Assembly (NCBI GenBank): GCA_910584595.1
Contig: CAJUBQ010000028.1
Location: 1 to 49,706 of the forward strand
DNA: 49,706 bases
Source: an uncultured Eubacterium sp.
GTDB lineage: Bacteria > Bacillota > Clostridia > Lachnospirales > Lachnospiraceae
Reading direction: 5' to 3'
The first letter of the stretch is position 1; every line of letters begins with the position of its first letter. This document shows, one piece after another, positions 17,044-24,654 of the stretch. Below the pieces are notes generated by a model that was given only the letters and a program-made list of their open reading frames with translations, had not been told where the DNA came from and made no database searches. The position numbers and the translations under genes were made by a program.

Positions 17044-17072
17044 ATTATACTCTACAAATGCAAATTATTCAA
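17044..17072 (-). promoter_or_regulatory. Promoter of the phosphatase-kinase genes
   Basis: TTGAAT (17067-17072), a 17-bp spacer and a perfect TATAAT (17044-17049) on the minus strand. Confidence 0.75.
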
Positions 17073-17108
17073 TATAAACTCTGCCTGATACAGTGTTCTC
17101 CCTTGAAC

Positions 17109-17139
17109 AAAAAAATCGCCACCCTTTGCAGATGACGAT
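17109..17139 (-). terminator. Terminator of the rhomboid-like gene
   Basis: The minus-strand stem ATCGTCA/TGGCGAT (one G-U pair; arms 17133-17139 and 17115-17121) is followed by six or seven T. A second inverted repeat (CGAACA-GGAATT with its partner at 17183-17213) lies just before it and has no T-run. Confidence 0.7.
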
Positions 17140-17255
17140 TCGTTTGCTCTGTTATGCGGTATTTAGTTGTCGCTCGGCTCTCCGAACAGGAATTACATAA
17201 ATTCCTTTGTTCGTAAAGCACACGGATTTTCTTTTGCTCCTCTAAGATTTACTGT

Positions 17256-18107
17256 CTACTGCACATGCTGATGCGTAAATAAATGCTCCTGGCAATATTC
17301 ATAATTGCCCGCGCATTTTGAACAAAACCGAAACTCCAGCGCAGGATCATCCAGTTCCGTCCTTCCGCAGACAGCACATTTATGCTTCGTAATTCCCGCA
17401 CTCTGCGGCCGTTTGACTGCCTGACGGTATACTTGTCTCCGGTGGACTTCTTTTGGAGAAAACCGGTATAAGTCCCTTGTTGATAAAAAGAAAATCACAA
17501 AATTCAGCAATGACATAATCATAACCACTCTGCGCGGCCATGAACTCTGCACCAAATCTATCAGCATCAGCAAAGCATATACATATGCCATCCACTTCAT
17601 TTTAATCGGTATAATAAAATACAGCAATATCTGCATATTCGGATAGCATACTGCAAATGCCAGAAAGATAGACATACAAATATAATACGTACTGATCTGT
17701 GTTCCGACAATGGCACCCGTAATGCCAGGATTCCCATACATGGCTGTCATAATCAGCCATGTTGCAACTGCGCCTATAATCGTATACAAAATACCACCAA
17801 AAATATAGACATTATAACGGAAAACACCCCACGTACGTTCCAGATTCGTACCCAGCTGATAGTAAAACAGCATCATAATGACATAAAACAAAATACTCTG
17901 CATAGACGGCGGAATCAGAACCCAGGTAACAAGACGCCAGATCTGCCCATGCAAAACCTGATATGGATCCAGCGTCAAATAGTTTAACATCTCCGGCGAT
18001 AATCTGCTCAGCACATATCCAATCACATATCCAAAAATCAGGTACATGGTCAGATTCGAAACCGCGTATCTTGAAAATTTACGCTCCAGTTTATTCATAA
18101 AATTCAT
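17256..18107 (-). CDS. Rhomboid-like membrane protein with a C-terminal zinc-ribbon-like tail
   Basis: About 283 residues from MNFMNKLERKFSRYAVSN, with a GGAGG site; MEGQ at 18119 is an alternative start. It has about six hydrophobic segments between residues 15 and 220. GQIWRLVTWVLIPP matches the rhomboid L1-loop region. The usual catalytic GxSGA appears as GITGAIVG (Ser replaced by Thr), and no His is seen in the last membrane helix (MSLLNFVIFF), so protease activity is doubtful. The tail holds CAVCGRTELDD and FRFCSKCAGNYEYCQEH, two cysteine pairs that could bind zinc. The function is unknown. The family recurs in Lachnospiraceae genomes as far as I recall. Confidence 0.75.
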   Translation of the reverse strand: MNFMNKLERKFSRYAVSNLTMYLIFGYVIGYVLSRLSPEMLNYLTLDPYQVLHGQIWRLVTWVLIPPSMQSILFYVIMMLFYYQLGTNLERTWGVFRYNVYIFGGILYTIIGAVATWLIMTAMYGNPGITGAIVGTQISTYYICMSIFLAFAVCYPNMQILLYFIIPIKMKWMAYVYALLMLIDLVQSSWPRRVVMIMSLLNFVIFFLSTRDLYRFSPKEVHRRQVYRQAVKRPQSAGITKHKCAVCGRTELDDPALEFRFCSKCAGNYEYCQEHLFTHQHVQ

Positions 18108-18168
18108 TTGGCCCTCCATATGGCTCCTTGCCTGTAAAAAGCAGCAATGTATTTTTTCTCTAGAAAGA

Positions 18169-18197
18169 ATTATATAAATACAGACATATTTTGTCAA
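18169..18197 (-). promoter_or_regulatory. Promoter of the rhomboid-like gene
   Basis: A consensus promoter on the minus strand: TTGACA (18192-18197), 17 bp, TATAAT (18169-18174). The -35 box lies inside repeat R1 and the -10 box lies outside it. Confidence 0.85.
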
Positions 18198-18296
18198 TCA
18201 CACGCTTGCTTATTTATAAAAAATTCATATCTGAAGGGTATGTTCCCTGCATACTTTGATTTTCTGCCGGTATTTCGCCAAATGTTTCTGATATGC
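18187..18296. repeat. Direct repeat R1 (copy of the LysM gene 3' end), left island boundary
   Basis: 110 bp, identical to R3 (23731-23839) except for one extra A in an A-run. It corresponds to the last 29 codons or so of the LysM gene, its stop and 23 bp beyond. Because its left edge continues into the intact rhomboid promoter, R1 looks like the original junction. Confidence 0.95.
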
Positions 18297-18334
18297 ATAC
18301 AGTTTTTCCTCATTTCTCATCCTTGTCTTACATG

Positions 18335-18364
18335 AAAAAAAGACAATCTGCTGTAACTGTCTTT
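18335..18364 (-). terminator. Terminator of the Rpn-type nuclease gene
   Basis: AAAGACA/TGTCTTT stem (18339-18345 and 18358-18364) followed by seven T on the minus strand, 30 bp after the gene. Confidence 0.75.
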
Positions 18365-18394
18365 CTTTCTGCTTATGTTATTAAATTACTGTGA

Positions 18395-19219
18395 TTACGC
18401 CAATACCGGCTCCTGCTTTTTGATGACTGCCGTTACCTCCTCTACGCTTTTTTTTGTCGCAACAGCTATCTGTTCAAGCGTAAAGTTATTCTCATACATA
18501 GTCATTATAACATCTACTAAAGTGTTATCCCTAATTCCCTGTGAAAGATTACACATAGTACTCACATCCTCTCTCAATTTGTCATCTACCGGAATACTGT
18601 ATTCAGTATTAATAATCCCTAATTTTTCATCAACAGACAGTTCCATTGACAATAACGTACTCAACAGGCGGTGCAGCCCATATTTATCATCATGCTCCGG
18701 AAGTTCATTTGCTATACCAATCAAGACAATATTCAACAGATCAAGCCCGCCTTTCCACATATAAGAACCTAACAGCTTATCATCTGTCAGATGCACATAA
18801 TCCATGCTGTTTTCGTCCATATTCATACATATCCAGATCGAAAATACACGCCTGATGTCATTATAATTTATCCCCACAAAATCCCGTTCCTTCTGCGCAG
18901 AAACAAGGCGGCTCACATAAAAGACTGCCCTGTTTAAGATATGGTAGCCTGCCGGCTCATCCTTCTGCGCTTCCACGTTCACAATAACCTGTGAGATCCC
19001 GTCTTTTATCCGCACATAGAAGATAATGTCAAACCTTACAAGCCCCTCGTTTATCTCCGCATTTTCTGTATTCATTCCGACAATACGTTGTCCGTTTTCC
19101 TCTTTTTCAATATTCGTCAGTCCGGGCTCCACTGGAACCACGCTGATAAATGGCTCCCCTTCAATATAGGATACCACATCTTTCGGATTCATTCCCCGGA
19201 ACTCATCAACCGTCTTCAC
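18395..19219 (-). CDS. Rpn/PD-(D/E)XK nuclease family protein, probably N-terminally shortened
   Basis: 274 residues from a GTG. It shows the family pattern of recombination-promoting nuclease/putative transposase proteins: PVEPGLTN, VRFDIIFYVR, then VIVNVEAQKDEPAGYHI, where Asp and the Glu-x-Gln strand form the PD-(D/E)XK core, NRAVFYVSRLVSAQ, and VFSIWICMNM. Upstream of the GTG the same frame continues for 13 codons (reading KIILAHILV) to a TGA without an ATG, so the first few dozen residues of relatives seem lost, or a non-ATG start is used. It has its own consensus promoter and terminator and forms the cassette between repeats R1 and R2. Confidence 0.78.
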   Translation of the reverse strand: MKTVDEFRGMNPKDVVSYIEGEPFISVVPVEPGLTNIEKEENGQRIVGMNTENAEINEGLVRFDIIFYVRIKDGISQVIVNVEAQKDEPAGYHILNRAVFYVSRLVSAQKERDFVGINYNDIRRVFSIWICMNMDENSMDYVHLTDDKLLGSYMWKGGLDLLNIVLIGIANELPEHDDKYGLHRLLSTLLSMELSVDEKLGIINTEYSIPVDDKLREDVSTMCNLSQGIRDNTLVDVIMTMYENNFTLEQIAVATKKSVEEVTAVIKKQEPVLA

Positions 19220-19266
19220 CAGAATATGTGCCAGAATGATTTTGCAAGTTATATGACCTCAATGTT

Positions 19267-19295
19267 ATTATACCCTGAAATCCCCATTGAATCAA
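19267..19295 (-). promoter_or_regulatory. Promoter of the Rpn-type nuclease gene
   Basis: TTGATT (19290-19295), 17 bp, TATAAT (19267-19272) on the minus strand, followed by GAGGT. Confidence 0.75.
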
Positions 19296-19419
19296 TCGAA
19301 ATTTGTTTGAGGATATGTGTTATATGCCGACTCACGACAATTCTCAGGTCTGAACTTTATTAAACGGTATATATAGATTCGTTTCGAGAAAGAAATATTA
19401 CCAGACAAAAGGATGGAAT

Positions 19420-19507
19420 CTTATTTATAAAAAATTCATATCTAAAGGGTATGTTCCCTGCATACTTTGATTTTCTGCCGGTATTTCGCCAAATGTTTCT
19501 GATATGC
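19420..19507. repeat. Direct repeat R2, internal copy
   Basis: 88 bp in the same orientation as R1 and R3. It ends at exactly the same base on the right (GATATGC) but is shorter on the left. It shares the six-A run with R1 and has one private G-to-A change. It divides the island into two cassettes. The stretches 19296-19419 and 19508-19610 hold nothing else that I recognise. Confidence 0.93.
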
Positions 19508-19610
19508 TCACGGATTCTCCTCCTATCTCACCCTCTCCGGGTAATCCCCTCATCGCTGACCTGCTTTTATTTTCAAACTATTTCCCATGCCAGAAATCCA
19601 ATACCTGCTT

Positions 19611-21824
19611 TTATTTCTTATTGGCCCTCCGTATATTCTCCTTCTTACAATAATCTTCAATTTCTTTTATAGCCTCCTTATTTGTTTCGGATATTGGCCT
19701 TGTACTTTTTATTGCTTCTGCAAACATTGCTTTTGTCACCCCTGCTCCTTTCCCATTGTACATATTAATAAAACGCTCCTCGGTAACTACTTTGATAATA
19801 TGCTCTAATTCTGCACCACTATAGCCCTTAGTATTTTTAACTATATATTTTACATCTGTAAAAGTAATTCCCTTTTTTTCCAAATGCAGTGTGATAATTT
19901 CGGCTCTTTCTTTCTCATTGGGAAAATCCACAAAAAACCTTTCGTCAAACCGACCATGCCTGGTCAGTTCTACAGGAATATTTTTTGCTTTATTAACTGT
20001 TGCCACTACAAAAGTTAAAGTTTTCTTCTCCTGCATCCATGTAAGAAATTTTCCTAATATTTTGGAAGATACTTCCGATTGATTCTTTCCATCAGAATCA
20101 TTTGAAAAAACTTTTTCCATTTCATCAATCCACAGCACACAAGGAGATGTTGCTTCAGCAAGCAGCAATGCATCGCTAAAACGATGTTCAGACTCTCCAA
20201 CATATTTATTCAACACACTTCCTATATCCAGCCGAAACAAAGGAACATTAAATAAGCCAGCTGCGCACTTGGCGCATAAGGATTTCCCACAGCCCGGCAT
20301 TCCTACAAGCAGAATACCTTTTGGCGCATCAACATGCTCATTTCTTGCAGAACTTATATTATTAATAATTATGCTCTTCTTTTTAAGCCATTCTATGAGC
20401 TCCGATAGACCTCCTATATCTCTTACACTATTTTTTTCTTCAATTAATTCAAGTAACTCTGTTTTCTTAAGGCTTTGTTTTTTTACATCTTGAAGAAATT
20501 GTATAAACTTATTTTTTTCAAATCTCCTATTCAGCGTTACATATGCCAACTCCAGAGCACTGTTAATTTCCACAGTCGTCAAACCCTTACAGCTATAAAC
20601 CATATCGTGAAGAATCGACTGCTCTACCTCTATGTTTTTGCTTTGCAGAAAATTTTCAAGAACTTCCCTTATCCTCCACGCTTTTGGATAATAAAAGTCC
20701 ATATCTATATAAAAATCTTTTTCCAGCGTACTGTCTATATGGATATCCCTTGCCAAAAAAATCAAGAAAACTTTTGCATCTGTATCTCTTATTTTTTCTG
20801 CTAAAATTTTTATTCTTGAAATAGTGTTTGCATCCTTCATCCCAAGTTCTATTGTTCGGAAAATATATATTTCTCCTGTATTTGGATTACTATTTAAATT
20901 GTCAGATATGCTTTTTATGGCATGTTCTAATGTGTATTGACTAATGCCCATAATTTCAGCATCTTCTCTATGCATTCCGGTTTGTAGATTTACCAACCCA
21001 TCACTGGTATTCCATTGATAAATTTTTTTAGCAATCTTAGGATGATTCTTAACAACCTGAACAATATGTTTTATTATTTCTTTTTCTTCCAAAGTTCTGA
21101 CATATATTAGTGTATGCCCTGCTTCAAAATACTTTTTAAATGTATTCTCCTGATTTTCTTCATTCTCTTCCATATCAGATGTGTCTTCTATGATACCAGA
21201 ACATAGTTCCTCAAGAAATTTTGTCCTGCTGGTTTTACAAGCTTTTACGCTCAGCGTGTCGTTCAATATATATTGTATAATATTTAACACATCCGAAAAT
21301 TCCTCTACCTGCATTCCCATACACGCTGCATAGAGGCAAATATCTTTCTTATTCTCCTCTATTTTTTTCTGTTCGGTTGTTTCGGACTTTGTCTTTTTTG
21401 GCATTACGCTGCTCATAATGCTATACATAAGCCAGAAAATAAGTTTAATATCCAGATTATTAAAATCTGTATCATTCTCTTGTTTTAGTTTTCTAATGTT
21501 CAAAATCATACCATTCATTGTCAGTTTTCCTTTAAAAGAAGGCATCTGTATCTTTGCATACTTAAAATCTCCAGGTATATTCTTACCACACACCTCTCGC
21601 AAAATAGAGTGATATATTTTCTCAATCTTAGCATTATCATTTTTGGATAAAAACTTTTCATTTATAAAATAAATATTCTCTTTCTCTATCTCTTTGATGC
21701 CGCCTGTACTTTCTATTTTTCCCCAAATTCTGTACATCTCGCCTTCTGCATTTTTAATTCTTTCCCATTCATTATCAGAAATTACTAAAAATTTTTTTAA
21801 AGAAATCCACTCTTCATTACTCAT
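19611..21824 (-). CDS. Ycf46-like AAA+ ATPase
   Basis: 737 residues. The C-terminal AAA+ domain has Walker A GMPGCGKS (about 506-513), Walker B VLWIDEMEK (about 566), sensor 1 VVATVNK, and arginine fingers in RHGRFDERF (about 624), with a small lid domain after it. Residues about 230-480 form a degenerate AAA-like region typical of Ycf46-type proteins (HTLIYVRTLEEKEII). The first 200 residues are family-specific. There is no membrane segment or protease domain, so it should be a cytosolic remodelling ATPase. Its ATG overlaps the end of the upstream gene by eight bases, which implies coupled translation and joint function. Codon use is AT-rich compared with the flanking core genes. Confidence 0.88.
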   Translation of the reverse strand: MSNEEWISLKKFLVISDNEWERIKNAEGEMYRIWGKIESTGGIKEIEKENIYFINEKFLSKNDNAKIEKIYHSILREVCGKNIPGDFKYAKIQMPSFKGKLTMNGMILNIRKLKQENDTDFNNLDIKLIFWLMYSIMSSVMPKKTKSETTEQKKIEENKKDICLYAACMGMQVEEFSDVLNIIQYILNDTLSVKACKTSRTKFLEELCSGIIEDTSDMEENEENQENTFKKYFEAGHTLIYVRTLEEKEIIKHIVQVVKNHPKIAKKIYQWNTSDGLVNLQTGMHREDAEIMGISQYTLEHAIKSISDNLNSNPNTGEIYIFRTIELGMKDANTISRIKILAEKIRDTDAKVFLIFLARDIHIDSTLEKDFYIDMDFYYPKAWRIREVLENFLQSKNIEVEQSILHDMVYSCKGLTTVEINSALELAYVTLNRRFEKNKFIQFLQDVKKQSLKKTELLELIEEKNSVRDIGGLSELIEWLKKKSIIINNISSARNEHVDAPKGILLVGMPGCGKSLCAKCAAGLFNVPLFRLDIGSVLNKYVGESEHRFSDALLLAEATSPCVLWIDEMEKVFSNDSDGKNQSEVSSKILGKFLTWMQEKKTLTFVVATVNKAKNIPVELTRHGRFDERFFVDFPNEKERAEIITLHLEKKGITFTDVKYIVKNTKGYSGAELEHIIKVVTEERFINMYNGKGAGVTKAMFAEAIKSTRPISETNKEAIKEIEDYCKKENIRRANKK

Positions 21825-23253
21825 AACACTTTACCCTTTCAATCACTATTTTTTTACGCTCAGCCACAGAATACCTGGCATCCAAACTTCTTTTATATCT
21901 GCATTGGAGAGAATAATTGAAGTCATCGTCTAACAAATATTCCAGCAGATCTTTTATGGCTTTCAGTTTCTCCCATATTCCAGCAAAAAAATCTTTTATT
22001 CTTTCAAATAAAGTACAGATATGTTGATTGATCTTCATAAGAAGCTCTCTCAATTCATCTCCCCATATTTTCTGAATGATTGCAGTAGCAATCATTCCTG
22101 CTACAGATCCAATAACTGCACCTAAAGCTGGCGCCGGAATAATGGCTTGTCCCATTATACCTGTAAGTAAAATTAATGCTGCATCAAAGCATATCATTTC
22201 CGCTTCAACAATAAATTCATCTGTTGTCATCTTCCCATCCATATAATCAGGCATCAATGAGGCGATTCCAAATGTTGCCATAAGAAGCGCACTGACACCT
22301 GGCACCGCACTTGCTGAATAAGAACCAACAATATTCAGTACACTTGCCGAAACACCTCCTGCTATCCCCCCAACTCCAATATCAAACAAAACGTCTTTCC
22401 AGTCGTCTGACTCATAGTCCCAGAAACATTTCCCTTCTCTTATGAGTTTATCACTCAAAGAAAGAACCATATTAATCCCGGCAGCTATTGCAGCTGATTG
22501 AAGTCCCGCTTTCACAGCATTTTTCATGACATACTTAATCTTGATAATATCATTATTTGTTAAGTCTATATTTTCTGGCTTCACTTCACCCTTTTTTGCA
22601 GCTTTTGCTATTTCCTCTGACTTTTCCTTTGTAAGTGGCGTCGACGAAACTCCTTTATCGTTTTCGACTTTGTCAGTTATACGATCGCGTGTATCCTGAT
22701 ACCTTGCTGCTTCTTCAGGACGTTTTGCCATCTCTTCCGCAATCTTCTTATCTAATTCTTTTTTTGCATCCTCTAACTGATCAGATGGAATAATCCTATC
22801 CTGCCCCTTATATACGGGGGCAGTTTCGCTTACTTCGCCTGTTTCAATTTTTTCAACGGCTCCTTTTTTCGTAGATGGGTTATTAGCCACCTGTTTATAA
22901 GACGTTGCCTGAGCTTTCGCAGATTCTTTTGCAGTTTTATAATATTTTAACTGACACGTCTCCCCAGAATCTAAGGTGATATCAGGCGAAGCTAAATCAT
23001 GAGATCGCGGCACTTCTGCATGAGCTGTGGAAGATTTCTGGGCAGAATTAATATTAAAAGTGCCTCCATGCCAAACTTCAGCTATATCTCCTTTGAGAAA
23101 ATCTATACTTTTAGCATTTCCCTTGAATCCATTGAGCGCTTCTATTAATTTATCGCGCTCTTGGATAATTCTGCCTGTATATTGTATTCCTTTTTCTGCT
23201 CCACATATTGATGCAAGATAACTTTCAAGTGTTACTGTATTTTTTGTCGCCAT
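21817..23253 (-). CDS. PD-(D/E)XK-like protein with a hydrophobic Gly-rich C-terminal half
   Basis: 478 residues from MATKNTVTLE, with GGGAGGT seven bases upstream. Residues 55-105 carry Glu59, SPD (Asp91) and QLK (Gln101, Lys103), the spacing of a PD-(D/E)XK nuclease core with Gln in place of the second acid. Residues 110-235 are charged and helical (many Lys/Glu). Three Gly/Ala-rich hydrophobic regions follow (about 246-266, 286-332, 352-395), like a membrane-inserting or pore-type domain, then an amphipathic helical end. I do not recognise a named family. The coupled AAA+ gene and the repeat-bounded island suggest an effector of a defence or conflict system. This is inference. Confidence 0.7.
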   Translation of the reverse strand: MATKNTVTLESYLASICGAEKGIQYTGRIIQERDKLIEALNGFKGNAKSIDFLKGDIAEVWHGGTFNINSAQKSSTAHAEVPRSHDLASPDITLDSGETCQLKYYKTAKESAKAQATSYKQVANNPSTKKGAVEKIETGEVSETAPVYKGQDRIIPSDQLEDAKKELDKKIAEEMAKRPEEAARYQDTRDRITDKVENDKGVSSTPLTKEKSEEIAKAAKKGEVKPENIDLTNNDIIKIKYVMKNAVKAGLQSAAIAAGINMVLSLSDKLIREGKCFWDYESDDWKDVLFDIGVGGIAGGVSASVLNIVGSYSASAVPGVSALLMATFGIASLMPDYMDGKMTTDEFIVEAEMICFDAALILLTGIMGQAIIPAPALGAVIGSVAGMIATAIIQKIWGDELRELLMKINQHICTLFERIKDFFAGIWEKLKAIKDLLEYLLDDDFNYSLQCRYKRSLDARYSVAERKKIVIERVKCYE

Positions 23254-23557
23254 AAACGAAACCTCCCTATCACAAATCATAAGCCCGAATTTATGTTATT
23301 CTTCCAAATACTTAAATATATCGCTGTATTCCGGTAATTTATAATATAAAGTTATTAAAAACGCTTTTACTACACAATATCATTTTATAACTTAATATTG
23401 CATTTTCCTTATTCAGATAAAAAAGACACTGCCTATGGTAAAATTTAGGTGTTAAATCCAAATAAAGCAAAAGATAAACGTTTCTTTATATATAGTTTAT
23501 ATACTTTCAGCTTAAAAGGCAATAGTCGAATTAAAATAAATAATGACTCATTTTCTC

Positions 23558-23590
23558 AAAAAAGCAGAGACTCTCTCGAATCTCTGCTTT
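23558..23590 (-). terminator. Terminator inside the island, downstream of the LysM gene
   Basis: AAAGCAGAGA/TCTCTGCTTT, a 10-bp perfect stem (arms 23561-23570 and 23581-23590), followed by six T on the minus strand. It would end LysM transcription about 160 bp after the stop. The remaining 23281-23645 is AT-rich with no gene. Confidence 0.8.
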
Positions 23591-23647
23591 CACGGTTATC
23601 ATTTTCAATTATATAATGCAATATTCCTTTATTTATAGTTCTCAACA

Positions 23648-23722
23648 AAATGATAAACCATCTGCATATAAACTGATAAAAAATGATAGATTGTTCCAAT
23701 AAATGATAAACTATCTCCATAT
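23648..23722. repeat. Three short iteron-like repeats next to R3
   Basis: AAATGATA starts at 23648, 23681 and 23701. The first and third continue as AAATGATAAAC followed by a near-identical YATCTSCATAT. A related AACTGATAAA occurs at 23671. They lie directly inside the island edge and could be protein binding sites. Confidence 0.55.
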
Positions 23723-23730
23723 CAGGGTTT

Positions 23731-23839
23731 TATTTTGTCAATCACACGCTTGCTTATTTATAAAAATTCATATCTGAAGGGTATGTTCCCTGCATACTTT
23801 GATTTTCTGCCGGTATTTCGCCAAATGTTTCTGATATGC
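23731..23839. repeat. Direct repeat R3 (native LysM gene 3' end), right island boundary
   Basis: The functional parent of R1 and R2. It encodes the C-terminus of the LysM protein and runs 23 bp past the stop. It contains the same TTGACA as R1, but at the -10 distance reads GGAGAT, so no promoter remains here. Confidence 0.93.
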
Positions 23840-24566
23840 CTCCCTGATCCGCTTGCTCTGATGGTTGTTCTGGTGCCTCTTCTGGTCTTTGTGACATCTC
23901 GTTTCTGTCGTTTTCTTCCATATCCTGTGTTATGCCTGTTCTGTCGGACTGTTCAGGCATCTCCTGCATCCCGCTTTCTGCGGATTCTCCCAATCCTGTA
24001 TACATACTGCTATTCATCATTTCCCTGGCCGGCGTCATACAGTTTCCCATATACACATTGCCCGGCGCCTGCTGGTTAACATCATCATAGTCTCTTACCG
24101 TGGCAGAAAATCCCATCTGGTCAGATGGCGCAGAAACCCTTCCATCTGGATTCGACTGCTCCGTTTCCGCCATTGGAACGATACGTTCACGCTCAGCCGG
24201 TTCCTGTGCGGGAATCATATACCGCCTGGCGTCACTTTCATAAATCGGCTGCGTATTTCCTTTTAAATAATCGTCAAACGCCGGAGTTGTATTCGCCTGT
24301 GCGGGACGCTCACGTACAGGCATCCGGTTCATAGAGCCATTTGCACCAGCTTCCCCCATTGGCATCCTTGGCACCATAACAGGCACGCAAATCTCATCCC
24401 CAATCTGCAAATTGTATACATTTACATAAGGATTTGCATACATAATTCGTGATACCGCAACTCCATATTTTTTTCCTATTTTATAGAGCGTATCCCCTGC
24501 CTCTACGATATGAAGGATTCCACGGCACTGCATCTGTTCGTCATTTCTGCCTAAAAAATAATCCAT
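23754..24566 (-). CDS. LysM-domain protein with a long low-complexity tail
   Basis: 270 residues from MDYFLGRNDEQ (24566), ten bases after GAGG; an ATG nine bases earlier is too close to the site. A single LysM domain (about 20-65: GILHIVEAGDTLYKIGKKYG, then VNVYNLQIGDEICVPV) should bind peptidoglycan or a similar glycan. The rest is Met/Glu/Pro/Gln-rich and disordered. There is no signal peptide, so relatives of this layout (spore-coat SafA-like proteins) may act in spores or at the inner wall. The last 29 codons or so lie in repeat R3. Confidence 0.8.
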   Translation of the reverse strand: MDYFLGRNDEQMQCRGILHIVEAGDTLYKIGKKYGVAVSRIMYANPYVNVYNLQIGDEICVPVMVPRMPMGEAGANGSMNRMPVRERPAQANTTPAFDDYLKGNTQPIYESDARRYMIPAQEPAERERIVPMAETEQSNPDGRVSAPSDQMGFSATVRDYDDVNQQAPGNVYMGNCMTPAREMMNSSMYTGLGESAESGMQEMPEQSDRTGITQDMEENDRNEMSQRPEEAPEQPSEQADQGGISETFGEIPAENQSMQGTYPSDMNFYK

Positions 24567-24654
24567 TTTTGTCATACCTCATCTGATTCTTCTTATATAT
24601 CAATGTATTCTGTTTTTTTTTAAATGTGCAGATTACAGATATTCCTTTCGATTT

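Noticed and set aside
17183..17213. Inverted repeat CGAACA-GGAATT as a terminator or riboswitch
   Set aside because: It has no T-run on either strand, an asymmetric bulge, and no recognisable aptamer. The real terminator lies 45 bp further on.
18187..23839. R1-R3 as a CRISPR array or insertion-sequence ends
   Set aside because: There are only three units, all direct and 1-4 kb apart, and they derive from a host gene end. There are no inverted ends and no cas or transposase gene.
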